This document shows positions 1 through 11,998 of a DNA stretch of 64,000 nt, one piece after another. Source of the DNA: Osedax frankpressi. Taxonomy: Eukaryota; Annelida; Polychaeta; Sabellida; Siboglinidae. The DNA is taken from the NCBI GenBank assembly GCA_964035775.1, contig OZ038314.1, positions 31,976,210 to 32,040,209 of the forward strand. The letters are read 5' to 3'. Position numbers and translations under genes: made by a program. Position 1 is the stretch's first letter. Each line of letters opens with the position of its first letter. The notes under the pieces were generated by a model. It worked only from the letters and a program-made list of their open reading frames with translations. It was not told where the DNA came from and ran no database searches.

Positions 1-1164
1 ATATAAATTTAAATATATATTTATAACTATATTCAATTTATTATTTTTTAGTTTGTATTATTTGTATAACTTCTGTATTACATAAATTTAATTTACTGAA
101 TAACCGTTACACATATGTATATTATTTATACGATGCAATTTCGCAATATTACTTAATATATAATTTTTTAATATATAATTTTTTAATATATAATTTTAAT
201 ATGAGATATGTTGAATATGTATTGCATCATAAATTAATGTAGACCTATTTAATGTCTATGCTTTTATAAAATCACATGACATATTAGTAATTATTTGAAA
301 TAATTATCCTTGAAATAATTAATGAAATTAAACAAAATTCTATATCCTATTAATTCTATATATTAATAATTAGAAAAACAATCTAGCTATCAACTTAATT
401 ATAAATAAACAGTATTATGAATCATAATCAATATTAAATATATTCTGTATATTTTTGTAGTGAGAATTAAGTTTCAGTAGCTCATATATAATTAATGAAT
501 AATTATAACGTAATGCTTAATGTATAAACTGCACTAGTTCTAAAGTTCGATTATATTGCATTACTAATAATTAGACTTGATATAATATATAGAAATGATT
601 ATTTATTTCGACTATTTTAATTTTAATATATATCATGAATGTTTGCATGCGTGTTGATACACTTTCATATAATATAGTATTTATATTGTTTGTTTTTTAT
701 CGAATTGATATTAAATAAATAATTGAAGATGTAACATAACATAATTTATATTGGTATATTCTATTGAATCAATCAAAATATCTATATATTCCCATAGTAC
801 TATATACCTTGCGTATGTAAATATGTTAGCACACATTCGCATGCATATATATATATTGTATATATGTACTAAATATACAGATTATTAATAATCTGATGTA
901 ATTTAATATTATATAATAATATGATTACTATTCATTGATTAGTATATTAAAGTAGATATTTATAAAATATCGTAAACATTATTATGTTAAATTTAATAAA
1001 TTTAAATATACTATAAATCACTGGGAATTCTCAGTAAATATATATATGGGCTCGCTAATATAAGTACCGTATAAAAAGTGATATGTTACCTATATTAGTT
1101 CATTGAGGGCTATACAGGTATATAAGATGTATCGAATAGTAAATCGATATAAACGATTAAACTA
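1..1164. other. AT-rich stretch, left end of copy A
   Basis: No gene is visible. The part at about 485-1098 is missing from copy B, where the sequence runs straight from the equivalent of 484 to that of 1099 across a short shared TTCAT/CTCAT. A diverged relative of 380-690 is seen at 26925-27090, spanning this junction. The segment is therefore older than the A/B split and B suffered a deletion of about 0.6 kb. Confidence 0.6.
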
Positions 1165-1310
1165 ACCTATCAGCGATAGGATGATTTTGGTTGTAGTTAT
1201 TACTCATTTTCCACTGTGTTAATATTTTTAATAATCTAAATATATCTAAATATATGAATAATTCACATCTACATACACACACATACACACACATACACAT
1301 ATACACGCAC

Positions 1311-1360
<50 letters not shown>

Positions 1361-1745
1361 ATATATATCTATATATATATAAGTAATAATCTAAATAAAA
1401 ACTGTATTTATTTGATTAGTATATAAAGTCCTTTCATTATCTCAAAAATTTACATAACTCGAATATCTAAAAACATATGATATTTTTATAGTTTTCATTA
1501 AATATAATATAATTATTGTATATATATTATAAACGATTTATTAATCCTATGCCGCTTATGTTTTTAAAGATATAAAAATGTAAATAATAGATTATACTTA
1601 AGTTTAATTATCTCGATATATTGAATAATTAGAAAATAATCAATACATTTAGTTTATGTAAGAATCTTAATCTATGCAAAATTAATAGAATTTAGAAATT
1701 TACTTATATATTACCTTCCAAGTTGTGAATATTTAGAAAATGTTA
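1165..1745 (-). pseudogene. Ancient RFX-like gene relic (pieces of intron 10, exon 10 and exon 2)
   Basis: Three segments resemble parts of the RFX copies in the same relative order. About 1165-1215 matches the intron before the last exon of the RFX gene (compare 36790-36842, reversed). About 1385-1500 matches exon 10 and its flanks (compare 7977-8090). About 1708-1740 matches the end of exon 2, including the splice donor. The exons in between are missing and no usable frame remains. It is far more decayed than the gene in A at 8-13.5 kb, so it records an earlier round of duplication. The match was made by eye and is weaker than for the other copies. Confidence 0.5.
1261..1380. repeat. Compound microsatellite (CA-rich then (TA)n)
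   Basis: ACACAC-type repeats pass directly into a long TA run. Copy B has the same locus at about 48100-48199 with a longer CA tract, so the lengths have changed since duplication. Confidence 0.9.
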
Positions 1746-2040
1746 TACAAATATCTAATTATTTTATACTTACCATATATAATATATAATAAATTATGAT
1801 ATATAAATGTAGTTATATTAAATATATTATATAATATATAGTACATATTTACATATAGTAATATATACCAATTTATAAGAATTTATATGAAATTATTTTA
1901 AATACTCTATATAATTAATTGTATATATATATATATATATTTATTATTAATAACACCATTAAATACACCACTCAGATCAAGGTAATGTAACCACGGTTAG
2001 CTAGTATTTATATTAGTAATTATAATTACACTGAATATAA

Positions 2041-2268
2041 CCTTTCTATTTCAGAAAATACTACGAATAATTTAATATTATAGATATTAATAGAAATACA
2101 TTTTTTCTAGAAATGTATATTTTATACTAACAAAATTGATATAAATAAATATAACCTTTCTATTTCAGGAAATACTACGAATGATTTAATATTATAGATA
2201 TTAATAGAAATAATTTTTTTCTAGAAATGTATATTTTATACTAACAAAGTTGATAATAAATAAATCAA
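2041..2268. repeat. Tandem duplication of a 114-bp unit
   Basis: Two adjacent units begin with CCTTTCTATTTCAG at 2041 and 2155 and run through TTTTATACTAACAAA. The same pair is in copy B at 48862-49090. A single diverged unit occurs in the 22.9, 25.4, 29.6 and 42.4 kb repeats. Each unit opens with a splice-acceptor-like pyrimidine tract and CAG, but no open frame of note follows. Confidence 0.8.
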
Positions 2269-2433
2269 AATTTGTAATTTAATTATATAACATAATACAT
2301 CTTGTTTTCATATTATCTATATAATTTATATACTTAATAAGAATATATATTTTCAATATTTGATTTAATAATATTATGAATAATATTAATATATATTTCA
2401 CTAACAAGGATATGATATCCCAAATATTGACTT

Positions 2434-2527
<94 letters not shown>
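2434..2527. repeat. (CT)n(TA)n microsatellite
   Basis: A pure CT run passes into a pure TA run. Copy B has the same locus at 49286-49361 with a shorter tract. Confidence 0.95.
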
Positions 2528-2530
<3 letters not shown>

Positions 2531-2539
2531 TTTATAAGC

Positions 2540-2751
2540 ATAGTATATATGTCATTAACTACGTGTTTATCATTTTAAAATTATTTTATTAAAATAATCT
2601 GTAATATAAATCTAGACTTTTAAAAGCCTAGAATTAAGATTTTTTATAGATTAATATAAGAAATAATACATTGAACTATTAATATGAAAATTGAACAGTT
2701 TTTAACTTATCAGATGTATGGTTACAAGTAATATATATATATATATATATA

Positions 2752-2799
<48 letters not shown>

Positions 2800-3590
2800 A
2801 ATAATATACCGAGAATGATACCGTGTTATGTATCAATCATTAATGGAGGTATTCGAAAAAGATAAATCATTCTTATAATATATTCAACTAAAATTTAATA
2901 AACATATTATACACATATATTTTAAACCTTATAATGTTCAATAATGATAATGTAAATCACCTGGATTATAACACACTATGTTTTATATTAACTATGTTGT
3001 TATAATACTATATTCATTATTATTATCATTTTACATAATTATATTGCATTACAAATTGCAATAACATTATATTGTAATATTATATCAAGATGTACATATA
3101 TTATCTCCAGATGCTTATCTATGATATATTTTCTAGACAAAATTAAAGTTCATGTTAAATTACTTAAATAAATTGTTCATTATTTATATATAAAATAACT
3201 TTTTATTAATCATTATAATAATTATTAATTAATTAATAATACTTATAAGAAGTATACAAGTATCATTTTATTATTATGTAAATACATATATAAATAAATA
3301 TAATAGCTATAATTAATATACAAATATCATTTAGTAATATGTACATACATTTATAAATAAAATATAGAGCTATATTCCGGAATCATAGTTTTGATTATTC
3401 TCAACTAAAGATTTATATTCGTTTTTACATTCGGAATACTACAAACAAATTAATATTATATTAATAATTTAATACTTAAAATATAATTTATATAAGTTAT
3501 ATATTTAAAAGTGTCCATTATAAATAAATAATGATATAACTAGACAAAGGTAGCTAATAAAATCTTAAAAATATCAAGCATACATATTAA
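2540..3590 (-). repeat. Six-copy dispersed module, copy in A
   Basis: Landmarks are a segment around TCTAGAAAATATATCATA, a TGCATCTTGATA segment and a TACCTTTATCTAGTTATA segment (all read on the minus strand here). The same landmarks recur in the same order at about 22.0-22.6, 24.2-25.0 and 40.5-41.5 kb (plus), 29.9-30.3 kb (minus) and 49.4-50.4 kb (minus, copy B). No protein is evident. Boundaries are approximate. Confidence 0.65.
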
Positions 3591-4127
3591 ATATAATATT
3601 ATATAATATATATTAAATAAACATTAGAAAATTGTTAAATTTGAACACCTTTATAAAATAATAATTTATAAAAGAGTAATAGATATAAATAAGCCTATAT
3701 TATAACAAGCGTGCTACAACTACAAATTATGCAAGATATTAATAAATTAATACAATTTTTTAATAAATTTAATTAAAGATGATTATTTAATTCAATAAAA
3801 CTATGATTAAATGTATATAACCATATAAAATAGATTATAGAATGTGAATGTTCTTATAAATATAATAAATCTTTTGCCATGTGAATGTGTAATAATTAAT
3901 CGTATAAAATCATTATTATTTAATTGTGTGATTTTGATTGTATACATTTGCAGAGAATGATTGTGTAGATGTATATCTGACCTCGACTGTGATTAGTATA
4001 AGAGTGTGCGTTGTGGATAATGTTTACACTTCATTAATATCTAGAATACATATAAAACTGTGAAGTCTTTATGAGAATAATTCCATTTCCCTTGCGAGCA
4101 TTTGTTTATTAATAAATAATAATAATA

Positions 4128-4129
<2 letters not shown>

Positions 4130-4203
<74 letters not shown>
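4130..4203. repeat. (TA)n microsatellite
   Basis: About 70 bases of uninterrupted TA; the homologous tract in copy B is at 50957-51004. It produces spurious YIYI reading frames. Confidence 0.95.
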
Positions 4204-4204
<1 letters not shown>

Positions 4205-4602
4205 CAAACGTAATTCCGGTATATTCTCAATATATTACTTTACTTTACAATTGCTCATCATTTGTTTTCTTAATATTAGTAGTATTATGGATCATATCAT
4301 GTCTGTTTTAACGAATATAGATAATAAAAATCATATATTTATAAAAATATTTCTGATTATTATATAAATATAAATTTATATATATATAAGTGATAATATC
4401 ATTATTATAAAATATCATTATTATTTTACAAATTGTATTTGTAATTAGATATAATTATGTTACATCAATTATCTCGAGTAATGCAGTTAAATTATATTCA
4501 TATTTGTTTTTTTTATTATTAAATAATTATTTCTAGACATATTGAAAATATGAAGACATTTATTTTATATTATAATTTATTGAAATGCAATATATTATTA
4601 AT

Positions 4603-5133
4603 TATATGTTTTATATTATGCTTTATTAAATATTAATTATTAATTACATCATATTAATCATATCAATCTATGTATAGAACAACACTTATATAACAAAAAT
4701 CAATTAACAATGCTATGAATATAACATCAAGTATATGAATATAACCTATACCCAATATTAACTACAATACTCTTGAACTTTAATATAAGTAATTAAATTT
4801 AGAGAGATGGCTAGAGTAGTAGAATACCATGTAGAGGGAGATGGGAGGGAGTGGAAGATGGATGGAGTGGGAGAGTAGATGGAGTGAGAGAGGGGAGGGA
4901 GTGGGCGAGAAGAGGGAGTGGTGGAGGGGACAGGAGTGGAAACATGAGTGGGAGTGGAAGAATAAGTGGGAGTGGGAGTTGGAGAGGAAAGAGGGAAGAA
5001 GTAGAGGAAGAAGAAGGGGAATAGGAAGATGGAGTGGGAGATGGTGATGGAGATAGAGATGGAGATGGAGATGTAGATAGAGAGGGAGATGTGTGAAGTT
5101 CACAGTTATATACTATCCACTAGAGGAGAGCGG
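4603..5133. repeat. Polypurine minisatellite block (GGAGTGGGA/GAGATG-rich)
   Basis: From about 4838 to 5095 the plus strand is almost only purines plus T, built from variants of GGGAGTGGAA and GGAGATGGAGAT. In copy B the home locus (51541-51690) has lost about 200 bp of it. A complete copy, with its flanks, sits inverted at 54787-55309. Frames of about 70-110 codons on either strand here are low-complexity artefacts. Confidence 0.85.
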
Positions 5134-5517
5134 TAGTTATTAATTTTTATCAATATTATTACAATTATTATAATAATATCATATACTACATTGTATACTA
5201 TAATGTATGTGATCTATCTATTAAGTATACTTATATGTATACTTTATATTTAAATTAATTATATAATACAGGATGTATTATATTATATCTAATATAACTA
5301 TTGTTTAATATAATAAGTAATATGTTATTCATCATCACATATATATGTAATACTAACAAATGGGTTATATGTTGGATCAATGAATGTTATCAAATAAGTT
5401 ACAAACTTTATAATAAACAACACACGTACATTTTTACAGAACGCACGCAATAAAAATACAATTAATTTATAAATAATATTTCAGGATTATATTACTAGTC
5501 AACTGTATGAAAATTAA

Positions 5518-5565
<48 letters not shown>

Positions 5566-7053
5566 ATGTAAAATAGTATTTCAATAATGAATGAGTTGGA
5601 AAACCCTTTTTATAATGTTTATTATTTAAAAGGGTTTTCATCTAAACGTAACTCTAGAAAACCCTTCACAAATGTTAGAGGGTTTTAAATTCGATTAAAA
5701 CTGGAAAACCCTTTTGAAAATTAAGAGGGTTTTCTATTTTAAATCGACTAATAGAAAACCCTTTTTTCTAACAGTGTAGTATCCAAATACATCTACGTAA
5801 ATCATGATTCATAAAAAATTATGATAACAATGAATCTATGATAAATATAATGTTAATATATGAGCTTTGAACTATTATATAATGAAATATATAACGATAC
5901 ATTTAAAAAAAAATATATTCAAAAATTACTTAATTAATTTTAATAATAATAATCAAAGTATAATAATAGCATGTATTTCTACATTTTACTTAAATATATG
6001 TCTACCTTTTCAAATTGTGTATATTACTAAAATTCCTCTTTACTTAGAATATAAACAATTAATACATGATAATGTATTAACTTTATATATTATTATTCGT
6101 GTATAAATAATATTTTGTAATAATATCTGCAGAAATAATATAAATAGATATTATATATATATTATATTATTATTCAATCTATATAGATTATTTTGTAATG
6201 TATAATATTAATAACCAACATTATCATTATATAATTAACAAATTTTAACATTTGTATTATATTATATAGGTTTCATAAAATGTAGTATGTTATTATACGA
6301 TATAAGTTATATAATATCTCAGGAAATATTTTTATTATATTATATATCGAATATATTTACCAACTATAATTCTTCAGAGTAACACTTACTAAGTTAATAC
6401 GAAATAAGTATAAAATATAAATTCAAACAATGTTAAATTATAAATCATTCATCGTTTATAATTTTATAATTATTTATATTTATGAATTATGAATTATGAT
6501 TTTATAAATAATTTTCTATGACACTATTGTTTTGGAATTAATATTATTTATTGTTTTGTTTTAGTGTTTTCTTGATTATATTTTTTATGTTTAGATGTAT
6601 ATTATTATTGTTTTTGTTTATCATACCACAAAAGATAAGTTTCTTGAATAATCTTAATATATTCATTATTATTTTTAATTATATCAGCTAGTATGCATAT
6701 TGGAAATGAAACAATTTAAAAGATTATTTTTCTTTTTTAGTTTAAGTTAACTATTATTTAACCATTATGTATGTTAACTAATTGACTATTATTATATTTC
6801 ATTAGATCTCTAATTTAGATTAGAATATGTTGATTTATGAGATCATTTCAAATTTTATTGATATAGTATTTTTACTCATTTGAATTAATTCGTCTATATA
6901 ATTATTAGCATTGTGAAAACTAAATATGTTATTATTAAAATAGCACCTGGTATTAATTTATATATGAATTAAAAATAATATTAATATAGATAGTAACATT
7001 TTGTATACTATTTTATAACTAACGAATTATTCCAAGGAATATATTTAATTAAT
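5134..7053. other. AT-rich stretch with hairpin cluster, no gene seen
   Basis: Apart from the AAAACCCTT hairpin cluster (5598-5768) and a TA tract at 5521-5562, only AT-rich sequence is seen. The part above 6046 is also present, inverted, in copy C; the part below is shared only with copy B. A frame of 79 codons at 5867-6106 is altered in B (52471-52668) and has the composition of random AT-rich DNA. Confidence 0.55.
5598..5768. repeat. Cluster of seven alternating GAAAACCCTT / AAGGGTTTTC motifs
   Basis: The motif occurs in alternating orientation at about 5599, 5628, 5657, 5678, 5702, 5724 and 5753. Successive copies can pair into three short hairpins with AT-rich loops. The cluster is preserved almost base for base in copy B (52199-52372). 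Spacing is about 25-30 bp. The function is unknown; a decayed foldback element or an array of protein-binding sites would both fit. Confidence 0.8.
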
Positions 7054-7095
7054 TAAATCATTATAAAGCAACTATAGTTGCTTTATAATGATTTA
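7054..7095. repeat. Perfect 42-bp palindrome
   Basis: Both 21-base halves (TAAATCATTATAAAGCAACTA and its reverse complement) match exactly with no spacer. Copy B keeps it perfect at 53687-53728. In copy C (about 37632-37673) only the central bases have diverged. It lies just downstream of the 3' end of the RFX gene, next to a run of CCCAAAC repeats. Confidence 0.95.
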
Positions 7096-7293
7096 TATAA
7101 TGATTCCCAAACCCAAACTAAAACCCAAACCCATATATGGGATATACTAATAATATATAGTATATAAATAGTATTTATAAAAAAACTTACTATTGATTTT
7201 GATATATGTAAATTAAGTACACGTAAAATACAATCTAATTTTAATTTTTTATTTACATATAATTTCAAAAGAGAAGATAATATATATTTATAA

Positions 7294-7339
<46 letters not shown>

Positions 7340-7778
7340 ATATATTATAAATATATAGGTAAATAATACTCATATATGTAATATATCAGTAATATATAAA
7401 CAAATATAATATAAGTTAGTACAACTGGATACATATTTATAAATAAATTATTTACTTATTTTGTAAATCATTATTAAATCATTATAAAATAATATACTAT
7501 ATTATATAGTACGCATAAACATATTAATAGTATTTCAGATATTATAGAAATATACAATATCCTTGAGATTTCAACAAAAACTCATTCGTTGGTTTACTGA
7601 AGTACCAGTTGAATATATTAGTGGGATTATTATCGTGTACATCAGGTGATATTAGATTCTAAATTGTTGTCGGAAATAAAAGCAGAAGTGCATAATGTCT
7701 ACTGTTTTCTTTGATGATTGGATAATCTAGCCAGTCGTCTGATAGAACTGAAAGTTATTGTTGTCGAATACGAATTAA
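7096..7778. other. 3' flank of the RFX gene, copy A
   Basis: A CCCAAAC/AAACCC-rich patch (7108-7135) and a TA tract lie here. From about 7560 the sequence is more complex and strongly conserved among A, B and C; it would lie in the 3' untranslated region of the minus-strand RFX gene. No separate gene is seen. Confidence 0.5.
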
Positions 7779-7857
7779 GGGAGGGAGGGAGGGAGGGAGG
7801 GAGGGAGGGAGGGAGGGAGGGAGGGAGGGAGGGAGGGAGGGAGGGAGGGAGGGAGAG
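7779..7857. repeat. (GGGA)n microsatellite at a deletion junction
   Basis: About 19 GGGA units. In copy C the equivalent place holds the last RFX exon, its intron and a (TA)n(GT)n tract; here about 400 bp has gone and GGGA repeats fill the junction. Copy B instead has (TA)n(GA)n at 54703-54786. Confidence 0.95.
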
Positions 7858-8005
7858 ACAATATTTAATTATGAAAATAAAGCTCTTATTTAACGGTTTA
7901 ATTGATAATCTATAAATTGCACACGAGATTACTTTAATTATAATAATAACTATTATAATATATTTTACATTTAGTTAATAATCTAAATAAAAAATCTTTA
8001 TTTAC

Positions 8006-9037
8006 CTGATTAGTATAAAAAGTCTTTTCATATTCTTGAATACTTCCAGAACTCGAATTTCTACAACATATTATATTGTTATAGTTTTATTATATATATT
8101 ATAATTATATTTATAAAATAATAACTAACCCGGAATCGTAAGGAGAAATATTTCTAGTTGAATAAGAAGAATCGTTTTCGTAATCGTAGTTAATATTATC
8201 TAAATTTAATATTATAATATTCGATATATTCGATATCTTTTTAAATTTAGTTTACATTTAATCAATATAAATAGTTTTTCTGAATATATATATATTTATG
8301 ATAGTGATACATATTTATATAACTAAATTAGTTAAATTTACATAAATATTATATAGAATAAAAATAAAAAAAACCATTTTTGATAAGTAGCGCCATCATA
8401 TTATTTACATTGGATGTTATAAACTCGCTTGTAAATGATTCTGATTCTATATTTAATAATATTAAGAATAAGAATTTTTAAAATGAATATTTTTTACATT
8501 TAATTTGAAATATATTAAATAAATAAAATTATATTATGTTATTTATATAAAACATATCATATAGAAAATATTAAGTACAATAACAGTAAAAATGTATATA
8601 TATATGTATATAAATCGATCAAAAATAATAATTTACCGATATACATAAGAAAATATTAAAAAATACATTTATATATTAATATATTTTATTTATTATACAA
8701 TATATATATATAATATACTAGTTACATATAATACATGTGTTAATCAATATATATTACTAACTATCTATAATCTGATTTTCTGTGAATTTGGAATGTAAGT
8801 TTATCTTCTCATGTTCGTAGTACATCGTCTGACTTACTTCTTCATTCATAGGAAGATTAAGCTTACTCGAAGTAAACTAGTTATTTGTTGAAACGCCTTG
8901 CAGCAGGATTGTCGTAAATTCACTTGCAGCTAATAATTAATATTAAGTATTGTATTAATACAACAATAGGATATATGTTTAATTAGTTAATATAACTTAA
9001 TGTATAACTTAGATATAACTACACATTACATTTAAAT

Positions 9038-9079
<42 letters not shown>

Positions 9080-10281
9080 CATACTTAATTAAATATACAT
9101 TTAAATATATGTAATTTAATCTGAACTTCAGATCTATAGTATAGTTATTTAGTAGATCATTTAATTTATTATTAATATGTACTAACATTTTAATTTCATA
9201 TTGTACATAGCCTCTGGTAATTCGAAGAAAGCAACTTCCACCCAATTTACGAAATAATTTATAACATCTGAAGTTACTTGCTTCAATCTAATACGCATTA
9301 TTTAAATGATTATTTCTATTTACCAGGTTAAAGAGATTAATAATATTTAACATATTACAAAAATAATTAATTTAATATTTATAATATTGTCATATTTAAT
9401 ATTTAATAATTATATATTTTTAATTATATATAATTATCATATCTAAAATTGAAATTAATAATTAATATGTTAATCTGGTAAGTATTCATCCATTATTAAT
9501 AATGGAACAACTTGTATTTTCTTAATTTTATAATTATAAACATTAATCATAATATGTAATAATATATATTAATCATAATACACATTTCACATATGCTTTA
9601 TAAGAAATATAATATTACTAGTTGGGTATATAATTTAAATAATTGAATTAAAACTAATCCTATACAATATTTTAATTATATATTAATATATACATAATTA
9701 AAATTAGTTTAAATATTACTAGAGTTACATATATTCTTAATATTTATTTAAAATTATTTTAATAATCTAATCTTATCTCATAACATTAAAATTAATTATC
9801 ATTACATTAAAACAATTATAAAGAACTAATTATTTATTTATTTAATATAAGAATTGATTCTAAATTAAAATAATATATATTAAATTACATTATCGAATTA
9901 AATTAATTTGGTTTTGTTATATAAATAATGTCTTATGACTATTTTTCATTACTTGAAGTATTAAATATATTATTGAATATTTTCGAATTCTAAAACATAT
10001 ATATATACATTCTTTGCAGATCAGATACGTATAAATAAGCACAATTATGATATGATTAGTATATACTATAACTCAGATGTAGTTCATTAATAGACCAAAT
10101 ATAATGAATTTCTTATAAATATATCCCATAAGTATATTAACTATTTACATATTTCATACAATTATGTATTCTGTTAATATATATTAAATGATTAAATTAC
10201 TATATATAAACAACTATGCGTGACATATTTAATACTTGTGTTTTAGATTATGTTAGTCTCTTTTTGGCTAAGCTAATTTAT

Positions 10282-10318
<37 letters not shown>

Positions 10319-11954
10319 CATATAAACTAACTATATTTAGTATATATTTATTTATTCTATAACTCATACAAAGATGTAAAATTGTGAATGATATTATATA
10401 TAAATATAATCAAATAAAAATAAATATACATGTGTCTAGATAATCTATTCCGAGTGTAATTTGATCAATAGCTTATAGCAATAGCTTATAATAACCTGGT
10501 ATCGATATCTTTTTTACTATTTGGTACTAGAATTGATAGAAATGTGTCGTAAGTAATATTATCACAGGTTTCAAGTAGATTCACAATGCAAGAGCTATCT
10601 AACATTCCGTATATATCGTTCTTTAAACAACTACTTGTAAATTCCATGCATGATTTTAACTGAAAAATGTCAGATAATTATTTATATTATATATATTATC
10701 TAATTAATTAGATTAATATTTTATCCATTATGATATTCATTGCGATTTATAAATTAAAGCATTACGATTAATTATATAAATGTATTATATTAATTTTTAA
10801 ACCTCAGAACATTTCCTCTTTATTAAAGTATCCACCATATTTTGGCAGTTATTTCTATATGTGATCACCAGTTCATTAACCTGTATAATTGTATTAAAAG
10901 TAAATACTTGTATATATTATATCGTTTAATAAGTATTATTTGAACTGTTAACTATACTATTCTTTAAAATAGTCGAATACAATCTTTAAATATAATACAT
11001 AACTGAATTAATATATTTAAATTACAAAATAATACACATATAATACATATTATATTAATTAGTAATATTTAATAATATTGAATTAATAATTATTAATAAT
11101 ACATATTATATATATTATTTAAAATTTATTTGCCTTATTCTGAACGGAGAATCAACGCATCTTGCATATAAGCCACCATATTGGCAATTAAATCAATACA
11201 TAAGTTAATTTCTATTTAATTAAATATCAATTTGCATTACATTTTGATAACTATAGCTAAATATAATTTAGATTAACCATATCAACTGAAATTCCGGTAG
11301 GAAATATAATATTGAAAACATTCGGGAATTCTGGAAGTTTTTAAAATCGATTTGTGAACTTCTTGGGATTAACTTATGTTTAATTGTCTCACTGTATTGG
11401 TGGATTATAAAGTAATCATTAAATTTTGTTTATGTGCGAATATTACGATATAAAAAATGAATATAATATATAAATATTTTATATTTGTAATTTATAATTA
11501 CCTTCCTAGTTGTGAATATTTTGAGAATTTAAAAAAAAATAAGGTGAATCATCTTTTGTTCCGATACCATAATAATGATATTTAGATTGACCACGAATAC
11601 CCAATCTCCTTGTAGTTAACTTTGGAAATTGTTTGCGTATTATCTGTAAATATATTTAATTTGTATAGATATTATCATATTTTTAATTTAAATTATATCG
11701 TTGCAGATTGACAAAATTAATTGCTATAAATATTAATATTTTTGTAGAAAATATTATATAATTTAGTAACATGATGGTTAAGAAATATATACATTATTTA
11801 AAATAAATAACTTTAATACATATTTATATAGTATTGATTTGTGTATTTAATATTATATTTATTCAAATCATATAATATTAATGTTATCTTACTCAAGGAT
11901 TTTTTCTATTTTTAATACGATATATTTCTCTAATATAAGTTGTGTTTAATGTGT

Positions 11955-11998
<44 letters not shown>

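Larger units (their letters stand above)
1746..4602. other. AT-rich repeat ground without a gene
   Basis: This stretch contains the 114-bp tandem pair (2041-2268), a (CT)n(TA)n microsatellite, the minus-orientation copy of the six-copy module (2540-3590) and a (TA)n tract at 4130-4203. Apparent reading frames here are TA-repeat translations. No coding signal is visible. Confidence 0.6.

Noticed and set aside
4131-4367. Frames of 60-100 codons rich in YIYI (also 7083-7373, 9009-9245, 50957-51253)
   Set aside because: They are translations of (TA)n tracts that differ in length between copies A and B.
4780-5103. His/Leu/Pro- and Gly/Trp/Arg-rich frames (also 54817-55110)
   Set aside because: Both strands of the polypurine minisatellite are open; length and phase differ between copies.
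7108-7135. Telomere-like repeat (CCCAAAC, and TTAGGG at 37596 in C)
   Set aside because: Only a few irregular units, and it does not match the TTAGG insect repeat in tandem.
7718-7915. GREGGREGG frame
   Set aside because: A translation of the (GGGA)n repeat that fills a deletion junction.
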